From Streptomyces brevispora (GTDB lineage Bacteria; Actinomycetota; Actinomycetes; Streptomycetales; Streptomycetaceae), in NCBI RefSeq assembly GCF_007829885.1, contig NZ_VIWW01000001.1, forward strand, positions 2,790,001 to 2,854,000: DNA of 64,000 bases, written 5' to 3'. The notes below the pieces were generated by a model. The model was not told where the DNA came from. It searched no databases and saw only the letters and a program-made list of their open reading frames with translations. A program made the position numbers and the translations under genes. Shown in pieces: positions 1-8,262 of the stretch; the stretch's first letter is position 1; each line of letters begins with the position of its first letter.

Positions 1-120
1 CACGTTCCGGGGGCAGCACCCCGGAACGTCAACAGCACCCCAGAACAGGAGCAGCGCCCCGAAACCGAAGCAGCGCCACCGAAGCAGCGCCCCCGGAACC
101 GGACCCGCCGCAGGCATCCG
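1..120. repeat. short imperfect direct repeats, no gene
   Basis: The first 120 bases carry several imperfect copies of an AGCAGCGCCCC-type unit mixed with CACCCCGGAAC-like units. I see no gene here. It lies just downstream of the stop of the leftward aminotransferase gene and probably is intergenic low-complexity DNA. Confidence 0.4.
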
Positions 121-121
121 C

Positions 122-1291
122 CTACGCGCGAGCCGCCCGCACCGCCCGGATCCCCCGGATCAGCGCCTCCACGCCCGCCTCCGCCTTGCTCCGCGGGCAC
201 CCCACGTTCAGCCGCACGAAGCCCTCAGCGCCGTACACGCTCCCCGGCATCACCGCGACCCGCTCCTGCTCTATCAGCACCCGCTGGAGCGCCTCGTCGT
301 CCTCGACGCCCGCCTTCCGTACGTCGATCCATGCCAGGTAGCCGGCCTGCGGCGGCTCCCACCCCAGCCCGGGGAACTCCGCGTTCAGGCGTTCCGCGAC
401 CAGTGCCAGGTTCCCGGTGACGTACGCGCGCAGCGCGTCCAGCCACGCCCCGCCCTCCCGGTACGCGGCGATGTGCGCGGTCAGCGAGAACACCGCCGGT
501 GAGGCGAGCCCCTCCGCGGTCTGCATCCGGCGCAGGAACTCCGTCCGGTCCGCCGGCCGGCCGATGATCCCGTACGAACCCGTCAGGGCCGGGAAGTTGA
601 ACGACTTCGACGCCGAGGTGATGACCGCCCAGCGCCCGTCACCCGCGACGCGCGGCCACGGCACGTGCCGGTGCCCGTCGTGCACGAAGTCCGCGTGGAT
701 CTCGTCGCTGATCACCGCGACCCCGTACCGGGTGGCGAACAGGGCCATCTCCGCGAGCTCCGCCTCCGTCCACACCCGCCCCGTCGGGTTGTGCGGGGAG
801 CAGATCAGGAGGACCTTGCTGTCCTGCCGTGCGAGCTCCCGCTCCAGCGCGGCCGTGTCCCCCAGCGGCACCCCCCGCAGCTCCCGCCCGAGCCCGGTGA
901 CCGCCTTGCGGAAGCCGTCGTAGGTGGGGGTGTGGACGACGACGCCGTCCCCGTCCGACGTCCACATCTGGAGCAGCTGTGACAACTGGCTCAGTACGGA
1001 CGGCGCGTACACCAGCCGGCCGGTGTCGATCGTGGTGCCGTACCGGGTCGTGTACCAGTGGGCGATCGCCGAGGTGAAGTCGTCCTGCTGCCAGTCGGTG
1101 TAGCCGAACACGCCGTGGTCGAGGCGGGTCCGCAGGGCGGCCAGTACCTCGGGTGCCGTCTCGAAGTCCATGTCCGAGATGGTGAACGGCAGCAGCCCGT
1201 CCACCCCGAACCGGTCCGCGACCCCGTCCCACTGGACGCACCAGGTGCCGCGGCGGTCGGTGACGGTGTCGAAGTCGTAGGACGTGCTCAC
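122..1291 (-). CDS. MalY/PatB-family PLP-dependent C-S lyase/aminotransferase
   Basis: A 389-residue fold-type I PLP enzyme. Family members (MalY, PatB) cleave cystathionine or related C-S bonds to give a thiol, pyruvate and ammonia. The sequence shows the family signatures: the N-terminal DMDFETAPEV segment, the CSPHNPTGRVW motif with its aspartate-binding region, the SDEIHADF motif and the PLP lysine in SASKSFNFPAL, about two-thirds along. I chose the GTG at 1291, preceded by a GAGGGAAC ribosome site, over an upstream ATG at 1366 that would add 25 residues of poor character. It is a lone leftward gene after the aldolase terminator. The exact substrate cannot be told from sequence. Confidence 0.85.
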   Translation of the reverse strand: MSTSYDFDTVTDRRGTWCVQWDGVADRFGVDGLLPFTISDMDFETAPEVLAALRTRLDHGVFGYTDWQQDDFTSAIAHWYTTRYGTTIDTGRLVYAPSVLSQLSQLLQMWTSDGDGVVVHTPTYDGFRKAVTGLGRELRGVPLGDTAALERELARQDSKVLLICSPHNPTGRVWTEAELAEMALFATRYGVAVISDEIHADFVHDGHRHVPWPRVAGDGRWAVITSASKSFNFPALTGSYGIIGRPADRTEFLRRMQTAEGLASPAVFSLTAHIAAYREGGAWLDALRAYVTGNLALVAERLNAEFPGLGWEPPQAGYLAWIDVRKAGVEDDEALQRVLIEQERVAVMPGSVYGAEGFVRLNVGCPRSKAEAGVEALIRGIRAVRAARA

Positions 1292-1330
1292 AGCTGTTCC
1301 CTCATATCGTTCCTGCCGGGTACGGACATG

Positions 1331-1368
1331 GCGTGGGCCCGGCACCCCAAGGGATACCGGGCCCACGC
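1331..1368. terminator. hairpin downstream of fba
   Basis: A perfect 12-bp stem, GCGTGGGCCCGG with CCGGGCCCACGC, closes a 14-base loop. It sits 17 bases after the aldolase stop and before the next leftward gene, so it most likely ends the fba transcript. There is no obvious U-tract, as is usual for Streptomyces terminators. Confidence 0.7.
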
Positions 1369-1384
1369 AGACATCCGTGCGGGA

Positions 1385-2416
1385 CTACTTCAGCTTGGTG
1401 CCGGTCGACCGCAGGTCGGCGCAGGCCGCCGTGACGCGCTTGGCCATGCCCGCCTCGGCGGACTTGCCCCAGGTGCGCGGGTCGTAGACCTTCTTGTTGC
1501 CGACCTCGCCGTCGACCTTCAGCACACCGTCGTAGTTGCGGAACATGTGGTCCGCGACCGGGCGGGTGAAGGCGTACTGGGTGTCGGTGTCGAGGTTCAT
1601 CTTCACGACGCCGTTCTCCAGCGCGGTGGCGATCTCCTCGGCGGTGGAGCCGGAGCCGCCGTGGAAGACGAAGTCGAACGGCTGGCTGCCGGCCGGCTTG
1701 CTGTACTTGTCGGCGACACCCACCTGGAGGTCCTTCAGGAGCTCGGGGCGGAGCACGACGTTGCCCGGCTTGTAGACGCCGTGCACGTTGCCGAAGGACG
1801 CGGCCAGCAGGTAGCGGCCCTTCTCGCCCAGACCGAGCGCCTCGGCGGTGCGCAGCGCGTCGTCGACGGTCGTGTACAGCTCGTCGTTGATCTCGTGCGT
1901 GACGCCGTCCTCCTCACCGCCGGTCGGGGTGATCTCGACCTCAAGAATGATCTTGGCGGCGGCGGCCTTGGCCAGCAGCTCCTGGCCGATGGCGAGGTTG
2001 TCGGCCAGCGTCTCGGCCGAACCGTCCCACATGTGCGACTGGAACAGCGGGTTCAGACCCTTGGCGACGCGCTCCGCGGAGACCTCGATCAGCGGACGCA
2101 CATACGTGTCCAGCTTGTCCTTGGGGCAGTGGTCGGTGTGCAGCGCGACCGTGACGTCGTACTTGGCGGCGACGATGTGCGCGAACTCGGCCAGGGCGAC
2201 AGCGCCCGTGACCATGTCCTTGTTGTACTGGCCGCCCAGGAACTCCGCCCCACCGGTGGACATCTGGATGATGCCGTCGCTCTCGGCCTCCGCGAAACCG
2301 CGCAGCGCAGCGTGCAGGGTCTGGGTCGAGGTCACGTTGATGGCCGGGTAGGCGAACTTGCCTGCCTTCGCCCGGTCGAGCATCTCGGCGTAGACCTCGG
2401 GGGTTGCGATGGGCAT
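1385..2416 (-). CDS. fba: class II fructose-bisphosphate aldolase
   Basis: A 343-residue zinc-dependent aldolase that interconverts fructose-1,6-bisphosphate with dihydroxyacetone phosphate and glyceraldehyde-3-phosphate, in glycolysis and gluconeogenesis in the cytosol. Visible signatures include the N-terminal PAINVTSTQTLHAAL region, the zinc-ligand stretch with HTDHCPKDK, the glycine-rich HGGSGS phosphate-binding motif and the NLDTDTQYAFTRP segment. The length fits class II type A enzymes. The ATG at 2416, followed by MPIATPEVY, matches family N-termini; the open frame continues upstream but has no family character. It is separated from pyrE by about 200 bp and ends in a hairpin. Confidence 0.97.
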   Translation of the reverse strand: MPIATPEVYAEMLDRAKAGKFAYPAINVTSTQTLHAALRGFAEAESDGIIQMSTGGAEFLGGQYNKDMVTGAVALAEFAHIVAAKYDVTVALHTDHCPKDKLDTYVRPLIEVSAERVAKGLNPLFQSHMWDGSAETLADNLAIGQELLAKAAAAKIILEVEITPTGGEEDGVTHEINDELYTTVDDALRTAEALGLGEKGRYLLAASFGNVHGVYKPGNVVLRPELLKDLQVGVADKYSKPAGSQPFDFVFHGGSGSTAEEIATALENGVVKMNLDTDTQYAFTRPVADHMFRNYDGVLKVDGEVGNKKVYDPRTWGKSAEAGMAKRVTAACADLRSTGTKLK

Positions 2417-2566
2417 CTGTCCGCTCCTTGGGATGTGCGGGTGTGCGGTGCTGGTTCCCTGACCTGGGGCGACGTCATCGTCGCCCCCATCTTCCCAGAC
2501 TCTGGCTTCGGCTCCACCCGGCACACTCCCCCAAAGGTCGAAGCCTGCGGTTTCGGGGATGCGACA

Positions 2567-2600
2567 AGGGCGGTCGGTTTCACGTGAAACCGACCGCCCT
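2567..2600. promoter_or_regulatory. parS: parS partition site inside a perfect palindrome (also a likely pyrE terminator)
   Basis: A 34-base perfect palindrome lies just after the pyrE stop. Its centre, 2577-2590, is GTTTCACGTGAAAC, identical to the Streptomyces and broad bacterial parS core bound by ParB. The outer arms add ten G/C-rich pairs on each side (AGGGCGGTCG and its complement), so the transcript can also form a strong hairpin. Family knowledge: Streptomyces chromosomes carry a cluster of parS sites around oriC. ParB binding here is an inference from the exact match. Confidence 0.85.
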
Positions 2601-2616
2601 CGAAGAAAACCGCAGG

Positions 2617-3156
2617 TCAGGACAGGTCGAGGTCCGCGACCGAGTACACGTGGACATACGGGAGACCCGCCTCGGCGATGGCCGGAGCCGCGCCCCGCTC
2701 CACGATCACGGCGACGGCGACGACCTCGCCGCCCGCCTCACGCACCGCCTCGACGGCGGTCAGCGGCGAGCCACCCGTCGTCGAGGTGTCCTCGACGACC
2801 AGGCAGCGCCGGCCCTTGACGTCGGTGCCCTCGATCCGGCGCTGCATCCCGTGGGCCTTCTGCGCCTTGCGGACGACGAACGCGTCCAGCCGCTGACCAC
2901 GGGCGGCGGAGGCGTGCAGCATCGAGGTGGCGACCGGGTCGGCACCCAGCGTCAGCCCGCCCACGCAGTCGTAGTCCAGCTCCGTGGTCGCGTCGAGCAT
3001 GACCTGGCCGACCATCGGAGCAGCTTTGCCGTCCAGCGTGATGCGACGCAGGTCGATGTACCAGTCGGCCTCCAGGCCGGAGGAGAGCGTCACCTTGCCG
3101 TGTACAACGGCCTTGTCCTTGATCTGCTGCAGCAGCTCAGCGCGTACGTCTGTCAT
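2617..3156 (-). CDS. pyrE: orotate phosphoribosyltransferase
   Basis: A 179-residue enzyme that joins orotate to PRPP to give OMP, the fifth step of pyrimidine synthesis. It shows the type I phosphoribosyltransferase PRPP-binding motif CLVVEDTSTTGGSPL and the LSSGLEADWYIDLRR region near the N-terminus that is typical of PyrE. The ATG at 3156 (MTDVRAELLQQIKDK) gives the usual length; the upstream extension to 3219 is not family-like. It is a single leftward gene ending at the parS-containing palindrome. Confidence 0.95.
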   Translation of the reverse strand: MTDVRAELLQQIKDKAVVHGKVTLSSGLEADWYIDLRRITLDGKAAPMVGQVMLDATTELDYDCVGGLTLGADPVATSMLHASAARGQRLDAFVVRKAQKAHGMQRRIEGTDVKGRRCLVVEDTSTTGGSPLTAVEAVREAGGEVVAVAVIVERGAAPAIAEAGLPYVHVYSVADLDLS

Positions 3157-3194
3157 GGCTACGAGGATAAGGCGCCTGGCCGCGGCCCATACGC

Positions 3195-3316
3195 GCGCCT
3201 TCACCAGCTCAGAGGCCATGCCGGCTCACCGCCCTCGCCGGCTCACCACCTTCACCGGCTCGGAGACCGTGCCGGCTCAGCACCCTCGCCGGCTCGGAGA
3301 CCGTGCCGGCTCAGAG
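3195..3316. repeat. short tandem-like repeats between pyrE and the epimerase gene
   Basis: About five imperfect copies of a unit resembling GCCGGCTCAGCACC/GCCGGCTCGGAGACC lie in the gap between two leftward genes and run just into the end of the epimerase gene. They read as slippage-prone G/C repeats. I see no gene or clear regulatory site. Confidence 0.55.
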
Positions 3317-4105
3317 GCTGCGCCAGCTCCAGGTCGTCGCGATCTCCAGGGGCTCGATCGGGGTGACGTACTGGGGCGCGGTGTTCAGCCCGTTCGGCGG
3401 ACCCGACTGCGGCTCCACACAGACCGCCTCGGCCTGCTCGTCGTAGACCACGACCCACTCGGTCCGGCTCTTCACCGTCAGCTCCAGCTGCTCCGGCCAG
3501 GTGAGGGTCACGTGGACGCCGTCGGGCATCCCGAAGGCGTCGTCCCACGGGCCGGCCAGAGGCGGGATGCGGCGGCCGGTCGGCAGGTGGTCCTCGCCCC
3601 GCTCCTCCTGCCAGGCCGGATCGAAGTCGATCCGGACGTCCTCGCCGCCGAGGTTGCGCCGGAACCACGGGTGCCAGCCGGCCTGCGCCGGGAAGGAGTC
3701 CCCGTACGTCTCGATGCCGAACGCCAACGTGAGTGAGTCATCGGCCAGTTCGAAGGTCTGCGTCACCCGGCCCGGGTACGGCCAGGGATCGGCCAGGTCG
3801 TAGTAGAACGAGGCCTCCGTCCCGGTCTCCCGGGCGGTCTTCCAGGCCGTGTCACGGCCCGTGCCGTGGATGGCGTGCGGCGGGGCGGTCAGCGGCATCC
3901 GGTGCAGGACACCGCCGTTGCGGAACTGCCCGTTCTCCGTGCGCCCGCACCACGGCACCATCGGGAAGCAGCCGTACCGCTCCCCCTGCCGCAGCAGTTC
4001 GGTACCACCGATCCGCAGGCTACTGATACGGCAGCCGTTGGCGGGGTTCACGGTCAACTCTGCGTCGCCGACGGACAGCCGGACGTCCTTCTCGCTGCTG
4101 CTCAC
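3311..4105 (-). CDS. aldose 1-epimerase family protein
   Basis: A 264-residue protein of the galactose mutarotase-like superfamily, which interconverts anomers of aldoses or hexose phosphates. Visible features are the early RYGCFPMVPWCGR segment with its conserved arginine, the HAIHG motif holding a catalytic-type histidine near residue 78, the GWHPWFRR motif with the second conserved histidine, and a late acidic YDEQAEAVCVEPQSGPPN stretch carrying the glutamate typical of the fold. The start is GTG at 4105. The next leftward gene begins only about 20 bp away, so the two are likely co-transcribed. The sugar acted on is unknown. Confidence 0.88.
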   Translation of the reverse strand: MSSSEKDVRLSVGDAELTVNPANGCRISSLRIGGTELLRQGERYGCFPMVPWCGRTENGQFRNGGVLHRMPLTAPPHAIHGTGRDTAWKTARETGTEASFYYDLADPWPYPGRVTQTFELADDSLTLAFGIETYGDSFPAQAGWHPWFRRNLGGEDVRIDFDPAWQEERGEDHLPTGRRIPPLAGPWDDAFGMPDGVHVTLTWPEQLELTVKSRTEWVVVYDEQAEAVCVEPQSGPPNGLNTAPQYVTPIEPLEIATTWSWRSL

Positions 4106-4126
4106 ACGACGACCCTACTGGCGCCG

Positions 4127-5146
4127 CTACCTCCGGCGCCGCAGCGCCCGGCCCACCACCACGGCGGAGGCGATGGCGAGGGCGGCCGCCGGGGCCACCC
4201 AGCGAAGCGTGGCGCCCGCTCCGGTCGAGTCGGGCGACGGCACGGGTGCGTACCGTCCGCGCGGCGGGGCGTGGTCGACCTCTTCGGCGCTGCGCCCGAT
4301 CATGGTGCGCCGGGCATGCGCGGCCTCGGCCGGCGGCCCGTCCGGAACGGCGAACTCGATCCCGGCCACCGGGTCCAGCGACGGCGGCGGCACCGGGGCG
4401 TCGAAGACCGAGTCCTTGTCCGGCGACTGCTCCCCGGCCGGCTCCTCGTCGGCGGCGGCGTCATGCGTGGGCGGGGTCTCCTCGGCGTCGCTCTCGTCCG
4501 CCGCCTCGGCAGCCTCCTCGATGGCCCTCTCCACCGCGTCGCCGACGGACCGCTCCTCGGAACCGGCCACGGGCACATCCGCCCCGCCGTCCACGGAGTC
4601 GTCCCCCGAGTCGCGCGAGTCCTCCGAGTCTCCCGAGCCCCCCGCCGCGTCGCGCGCCCCGCCGTACGCGGAGTCATGCGCGGAGTCATGCGCGGCGAGC
4701 GCCTCCGTCACCAGTTGCTGCGCGAACCGGCCCAGCAGCCGGTGGGCCGCCGCGAGCGTGACCGCCGCGTCCAGCTCCAGCAGGCGGCCGTCGCCGCCCG
4801 CCGTGCCGTCGAACGTGATCGCCGTACCGCCGTCCCGTTCCGCCAGGCGGACGGTCAGGGCCAGCTTCACCGAGCCGGTGCCGCGCGCCTCCACCCCCTC
4901 GCCCGCCACGACGAGGCCGTACGCGGAGTCCCCCGCCGGGCCGTCCGTCAGCGGGGTGAGCCGCAGCGCGCCCCGGTAGGTGATGGTGTGGCCGCCGACC
5001 CGTACCTTCAGCCGGCCGGCCAGCGGGCCCGCGGACGCGTCGGCGTCCTGCTGGAGCCCCGGCACACAGCGCGCGACCCGGGCAGGATCGCCCAGCGTCC
5101 GCCGAAGGACAGGGACCGGAACCGGAACGAACACCTCATGCTCCAT
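4127..5146 (-). CDS. SRPBCC-family protein with a C-terminal membrane anchor
   Basis: A 339-residue protein. Residues 1 to about 150 look like a CoxG/START-type SRPBCC lipid- or ligand-binding domain (MEHEVFVPVPVPVLRRTLGDP, then the GRLKVRVGGHTITYRGALRL strand region). Residues about 160-290 are a low-complexity acidic linker rich in Ser, Asp, Glu and Ala. The last 30 residues hold one hydrophobic helix ending in an Arg-rich tail, suggesting a tail-anchored membrane protein with a cytoplasmic Arg cluster. The ATG start at 5146 is clear. It precedes the epimerase gene by about 20 bp. Function is not known; ligand binding is an inference from the fold. Confidence 0.8.
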   Translation of the reverse strand: MEHEVFVPVPVPVLRRTLGDPARVARCVPGLQQDADASAGPLAGRLKVRVGGHTITYRGALRLTPLTDGPAGDSAYGLVVAGEGVEARGTGSVKLALTVRLAERDGGTAITFDGTAGGDGRLLELDAAVTLAAAHRLLGRFAQQLVTEALAAHDSAHDSAYGGARDAAGGSGDSEDSRDSGDDSVDGGADVPVAGSEERSVGDAVERAIEEAAEAADESDAEETPPTHDAAADEEPAGEQSPDKDSVFDAPVPPPSLDPVAGIEFAVPDGPPAEAAHARRTMIGRSAEEVDHAPPRGRYAPVPSPDSTGAGATLRWVAPAAALAIASAVVVGRALRRRR

Positions 5147-5240
5147 GGAAACCGAGCCTACTCAGCCCCGGCCGTCACGTCATCGCTTCCGCTCCTGCGG
5201 AGCCACCCGCCACGTACGGCCCACGGCTCCCCGCCCCCGC

Positions 5241-6839
5241 TCACGGCTCGTCCCAGTACCTCGGATGCACCAGGGTCGAGGGCGCCTGCCCCGGCAGCCT
5301 CCCGGACTCCGCCCGCCGCCCCGCCTCCCGGAGCGCCGGTTCCGTCAGGGACTTCAGCTCCGGGGCCCCCGGGTCCAGACCGAGTGCCGGGGCCCGGCCG
5401 AGTGCGGCCAGCACGAACCCCCAGCCGTGCACGACCGTGGCCCGGCTCTTCGTACGGTCCGGGCCCGCGGTGAAACCGGCGTACCGGCCACTGACCCGGT
5501 AGGGGCGGGTACGCAGCCCCGCCGCCCGCATCGACGCCTCGACCGTCCAGAACGTGTGCGCCCGGCCGACCGGCGGGCCGCCGTGCACCACCAGCCGGCC
5601 GCCCGGTGCGAGGGCCTCGGCGACCAGACCGTAGAACTCCGCCGAGTAGAGCTTCGTACTGGCCGAGATCCCCGGATCCGGCAGGTCCGAGATCACCGCG
5701 TCGTAGTGGCCGTGCGCCGCCCGCAGCCAGGTGAACGCGTCCCCGGTCACGGCCGTCAGCCGCGGGTCCCGGTACACGTGCGCGTTCAGCGCGGAGAGCG
5801 CCTGGTCCGTACGGGCCAACCGGGTGACCGCGGGGTCCAGCTCCACCAGCGTGACGCTCCGCACGCCGGGGTAGCGCAGCACCTCGCGGGCCGCCAGACC
5901 GTCGCCGCCGCCCAGGATCAGCACCCGCGCGTGCGGCCCGTTCATCACCGGGTGCACCAGCGCCTCGTGGTACCGGGACTCGTCGCGCGAGCTGACCCGC
6001 AGCCGCCCGTCCAGATAGAGGTCCAGGGAGCTGCGGCCCGCACCGGTCAGCACCACCTCCTGGACGCCGGTCTGCATCACGACCCGCACCCGGTCCCCGT
6101 ACACCGCGCGCCTCGCCGCCCGCTCGAAGTCGTCGGCCAGCACCGCGGCCGTGGCCAGTACGGCGATCACCGTCACGTTGGCGGCGATCAGCAGCCACCG
6201 GGAACGTCCGGTGAGGTCCCGCCGGAACACCCACAGCACCAGCGCCCCGCCCGCTGCGGCGTTGACCGCGCCGGTGAGCAGCGCCCCGGTGAGCTGTCCG
6301 AGCATCGGCAGCAGAAGGAACGGGAACGCCAGCCCGCCGACCAGCGCTCCCACGTAGTCGGCGGCGAAGAGGTCGGCGACGGCCCCGCCCGCGTCCTGCC
6401 GGTCGACGCGCTGGATCAGCGTCATCAGCAGCGGGATCTCCGCACCGATCAGGACCCCGATCGCCAGCGAGAAGCCGACCAGCGCGTACCGCGACTCCCC
6501 GATCCAGGCGAACGCCGCGTAGAGCACCAGCGCGGAGGAGCCGCCGATCAGCGCGAGCGCGGCCTCGATCAGTCCGAAGCCGACCGCGGCCCGGCTGCAT
6601 AAACGTTTCGCGAGCAACGAGCCGATGCCCATCGCGAACACCATCACGGAGAGCACGACGGATGCCTGGGTGACGGAGTCACCGATCAGATAGGAGGCGA
6701 GCGCGACCAGTTCCAGTTCGTACACCAGACCGCAGGCGGCGCAGACGAAGACCGCGGCCAGTACGAGATACCGGCCGGTCCTCGGCCGTACGGGAAGCCG
6801 CGCCGCGCCCCCTCGCAGCGATACCTGCTGGTCGATCAT
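5241..6839 (-). CDS. membrane-bound spermidine synthase-like aminopropyltransferase
   Basis: A 532-residue protein with about seven hydrophobic helices in residues 25-220, followed by a SpeE-type Rossmann methyltransferase-fold domain. The spermidine synthase hallmarks are present: [35 protein letters not shown], a VELDPAV acidic loop that binds the nucleoside, and [11 protein letters not shown]. Family members transfer aminopropyl groups from decarboxylated S-adenosylmethionine to diamines. The membrane-fused form is common in actinobacteria, where its substrate is uncertain. The start ATG at 6839 is followed by an Arg-rich cytoplasmic lead. It stands alone between two intergenic gaps of about 90 bp. 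Confidence 0.87.
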   Translation of the reverse strand: MIDQQVSLRGGAARLPVRPRTGRYLVLAAVFVCAACGLVYELELVALASYLIGDSVTQASVVLSVMVFAMGIGSLLAKRLCSRAAVGFGLIEAALALIGGSSALVLYAAFAWIGESRYALVGFSLAIGVLIGAEIPLLMTLIQRVDRQDAGGAVADLFAADYVGALVGGLAFPFLLLPMLGQLTGALLTGAVNAAAGGALVLWVFRRDLTGRSRWLLIAANVTVIAVLATAAVLADDFERAARRAVYGDRVRVVMQTGVQEVVLTGAGRSSLDLYLDGRLRVSSRDESRYHEALVHPVMNGPHARVLILGGGDGLAAREVLRYPGVRSVTLVELDPAVTRLARTDQALSALNAHVYRDPRLTAVTGDAFTWLRAAHGHYDAVISDLPDPGISASTKLYSAEFYGLVAEALAPGGRLVVHGGPPVGRAHTFWTVEASMRAAGLRTRPYRVSGRYAGFTAGPDRTKSRATVVHGWGFVLAALGRAPALGLDPGAPELKSLTEPALREAGRRAESGRLPGQAPSTLVHPRYWDEP

Positions 6840-6923
6840 GCCGCGAACGCTACGTCACTGACCCGTCGCCGCTTGTCACCCACAAGGGTGTAAGTGGCTC
6901 AGCCGTGACGGGGTTGGCCCCCG

Positions 6924-7445
6924 TCACCGCACAGCCGCCGGCATCCGCACACCCACTCGGGTACGCGTCACCACCAGCTGCCCCTCCTGCGGATACGCGT
7001 GCCAGGTGCGCCACAGCACCTGCCCCTCGGTCCGCTGGGCGAGCATGGCGGTGAAGGCGTGCGGGCTGCCCGGGAACGTCCCGGCCAGTCCGTGGGGATG
7101 GTCGGCGACGAGCGCCAGGAGCTCCTGTGCGCGACCCGCGAACGAACCCGCGCCGAGCGATTCGACGCGCGCCGCGAACTCGTACTCCCAGTCGCCGACC
7201 CGCTTGGAGACACCGAGGGGCAGCGGTGTGCTGCTGCCGGGCATGCAGGCGACGGTTTCGGAGCAGTTGCCGCGGTCCTCCTCCAGGAGGACCTGATGGG
7301 AGGCGCCGAGCAGGCGCAACTGGAGTTGGGCACCGGCGAGATCGAGATCGAGCACGGCGAGCGCCGGGAGCGGTTCACGCCCCAGCGCCCACGCCAGATC
7401 GGCGGCACGGGTGTCGGAATAGGCCGTATGGAGGGTCGTGAGCAT
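6924..7445 (-). CDS. DUF2617 family protein
   Basis: A 173-residue protein matching the actinobacterial DUF2617 pattern. It starts MLTTLHTAYSDTRAADLAWALG, has LASHQVL-type strands (GASHQVLLEE), and ends with an arginine-rich strand. No catalytic motif is visible and function is unknown. The ATG at 7445 gives the family N-terminus; the longer frame to 7493 does not. It is transcribed leftward with no close partner. Confidence 0.82.
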   Translation of the reverse strand: MLTTLHTAYSDTRAADLAWALGREPLPALAVLDLDLAGAQLQLRLLGASHQVLLEEDRGNCSETVACMPGSSTPLPLGVSKRVGDWEYEFAARVESLGAGSFAGRAQELLALVADHPHGLAGTFPGSPHAFTAMLAQRTEGQVLWRTWHAYPQEGQLVVTRTRVGVRMPAAVR

Positions 7446-7808
7446 GGGTCGGCTCCGCAAAACACACATGGACGCATGGACAGGGGGACGCACCCGACGT
7501 GATGCACGTGGGAGGTGGGAAGCGCCCGATCAGGTCCAACTGGGGTCCGAGGGCTGAAAGTTCTCTCCACCGAGGGAATCACGAACTAAGCCGCACTCGC
7601 AGTGTTTTTACCCAACTTGGCGTGGTTTCCATCCGCTCGGGGGCCTTCCGGTTCACTTGTTCACCGATGACTCGCCGCAAGGCCCAACAAAAGGGTGCCC
7701 GGCGGGACTTGCGACCTCCCCCAGGCACTTTCGGGAAGCCCCCGCCGGACACCTTCGTGGGCACCGGGCCGTCGTGCGCCTGCCCGGTCGCGGACCAGCT
7801 GCCCCGTG
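7446..7808. other. intergenic, no gene seen
   Basis: This 363-bp gap separates two leftward genes. It has a somewhat A/T-richer stretch at 7590-7680 that could hold the promoter for the DUF2617 gene. The open frames crossing it are G/C-bias artefacts without family character or good ribosome sites. Confidence 0.5.
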
Positions 7809-8132
7809 TCAGCTGCCTCCGCCGCATCCGCCCCCGCCGCCGCACGACGAGCCACCGCCACACGAATGGCCACCGCCGCACGAGTGGCCACCGCCGCACG
7901 AGTGACCGCCGGAGTGACCTCCCGAGTGACCACTGCCGCCACTACTGCTGCCGGCGCACGAGGAGCCCCCGCCGCCGCCCGCCCACCAGCTGCCGGCCGC
8001 CGCCCCGCCACCGACCGCGCCGCGGCGCCGGCCCTTGCCCCCGCCCCCGCCCCTGCCCCGTCCGGCCGACGCCCTCGCGGTCACGAACACCGCGACGGCC
8101 GCGATCACGACCAGCGACACGAGTACACCCAT
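7809..8132 (-). CDS. small membrane protein with a Gly/Ser/His/Cys-rich tail
   Basis: A 107-residue protein. Residues 1-20 form one hydrophobic helix (MGVLVSLVVIAAVAVFVTA). Residues 23-40 are Gly/Arg/Lys-rich. The last 55 residues are nearly all Gly, Ser, His and Cys, with repeated GGHSCGGG units: a Ser-Gly-His-Ser run followed by regularly spaced His-Ser-Cys and Ser-Cys pairs. The tail could bind metal or form disulfides outside the membrane, but that is inference. The ATG at 8132 directly precedes the helix. Such small proteins occur in other Streptomyces; no function is known to me. Confidence 0.7.
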   Translation of the reverse strand: MGVLVSLVVIAAVAVFVTARASAGRGRGGGGGKGRRRGAVGGGAAAGSWWAGGGGGSSCAGSSSGGSGHSGGHSGGHSCGGGHSCGGGHSCGGGSSCGGGGGCGGGS

Positions 8133-8262
8133 CACGGACCTCACGTCCTTCCGTCCCCCGAAGCGAGTCCCCCGCTTCTCACCGGTTCCTGCGTGCAGGA
8201 GGGATGCCCTCGCGCCCGTTCGGCCAAAGCAGACTTGAGCAACTCCAGAGCTTCCGCGCAGG

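Noticed and set aside
3195..3316. Possible CRISPR-like repeat
   Set aside because: Units are short, adjacent and irregular with no unique spacers and no cas genes.
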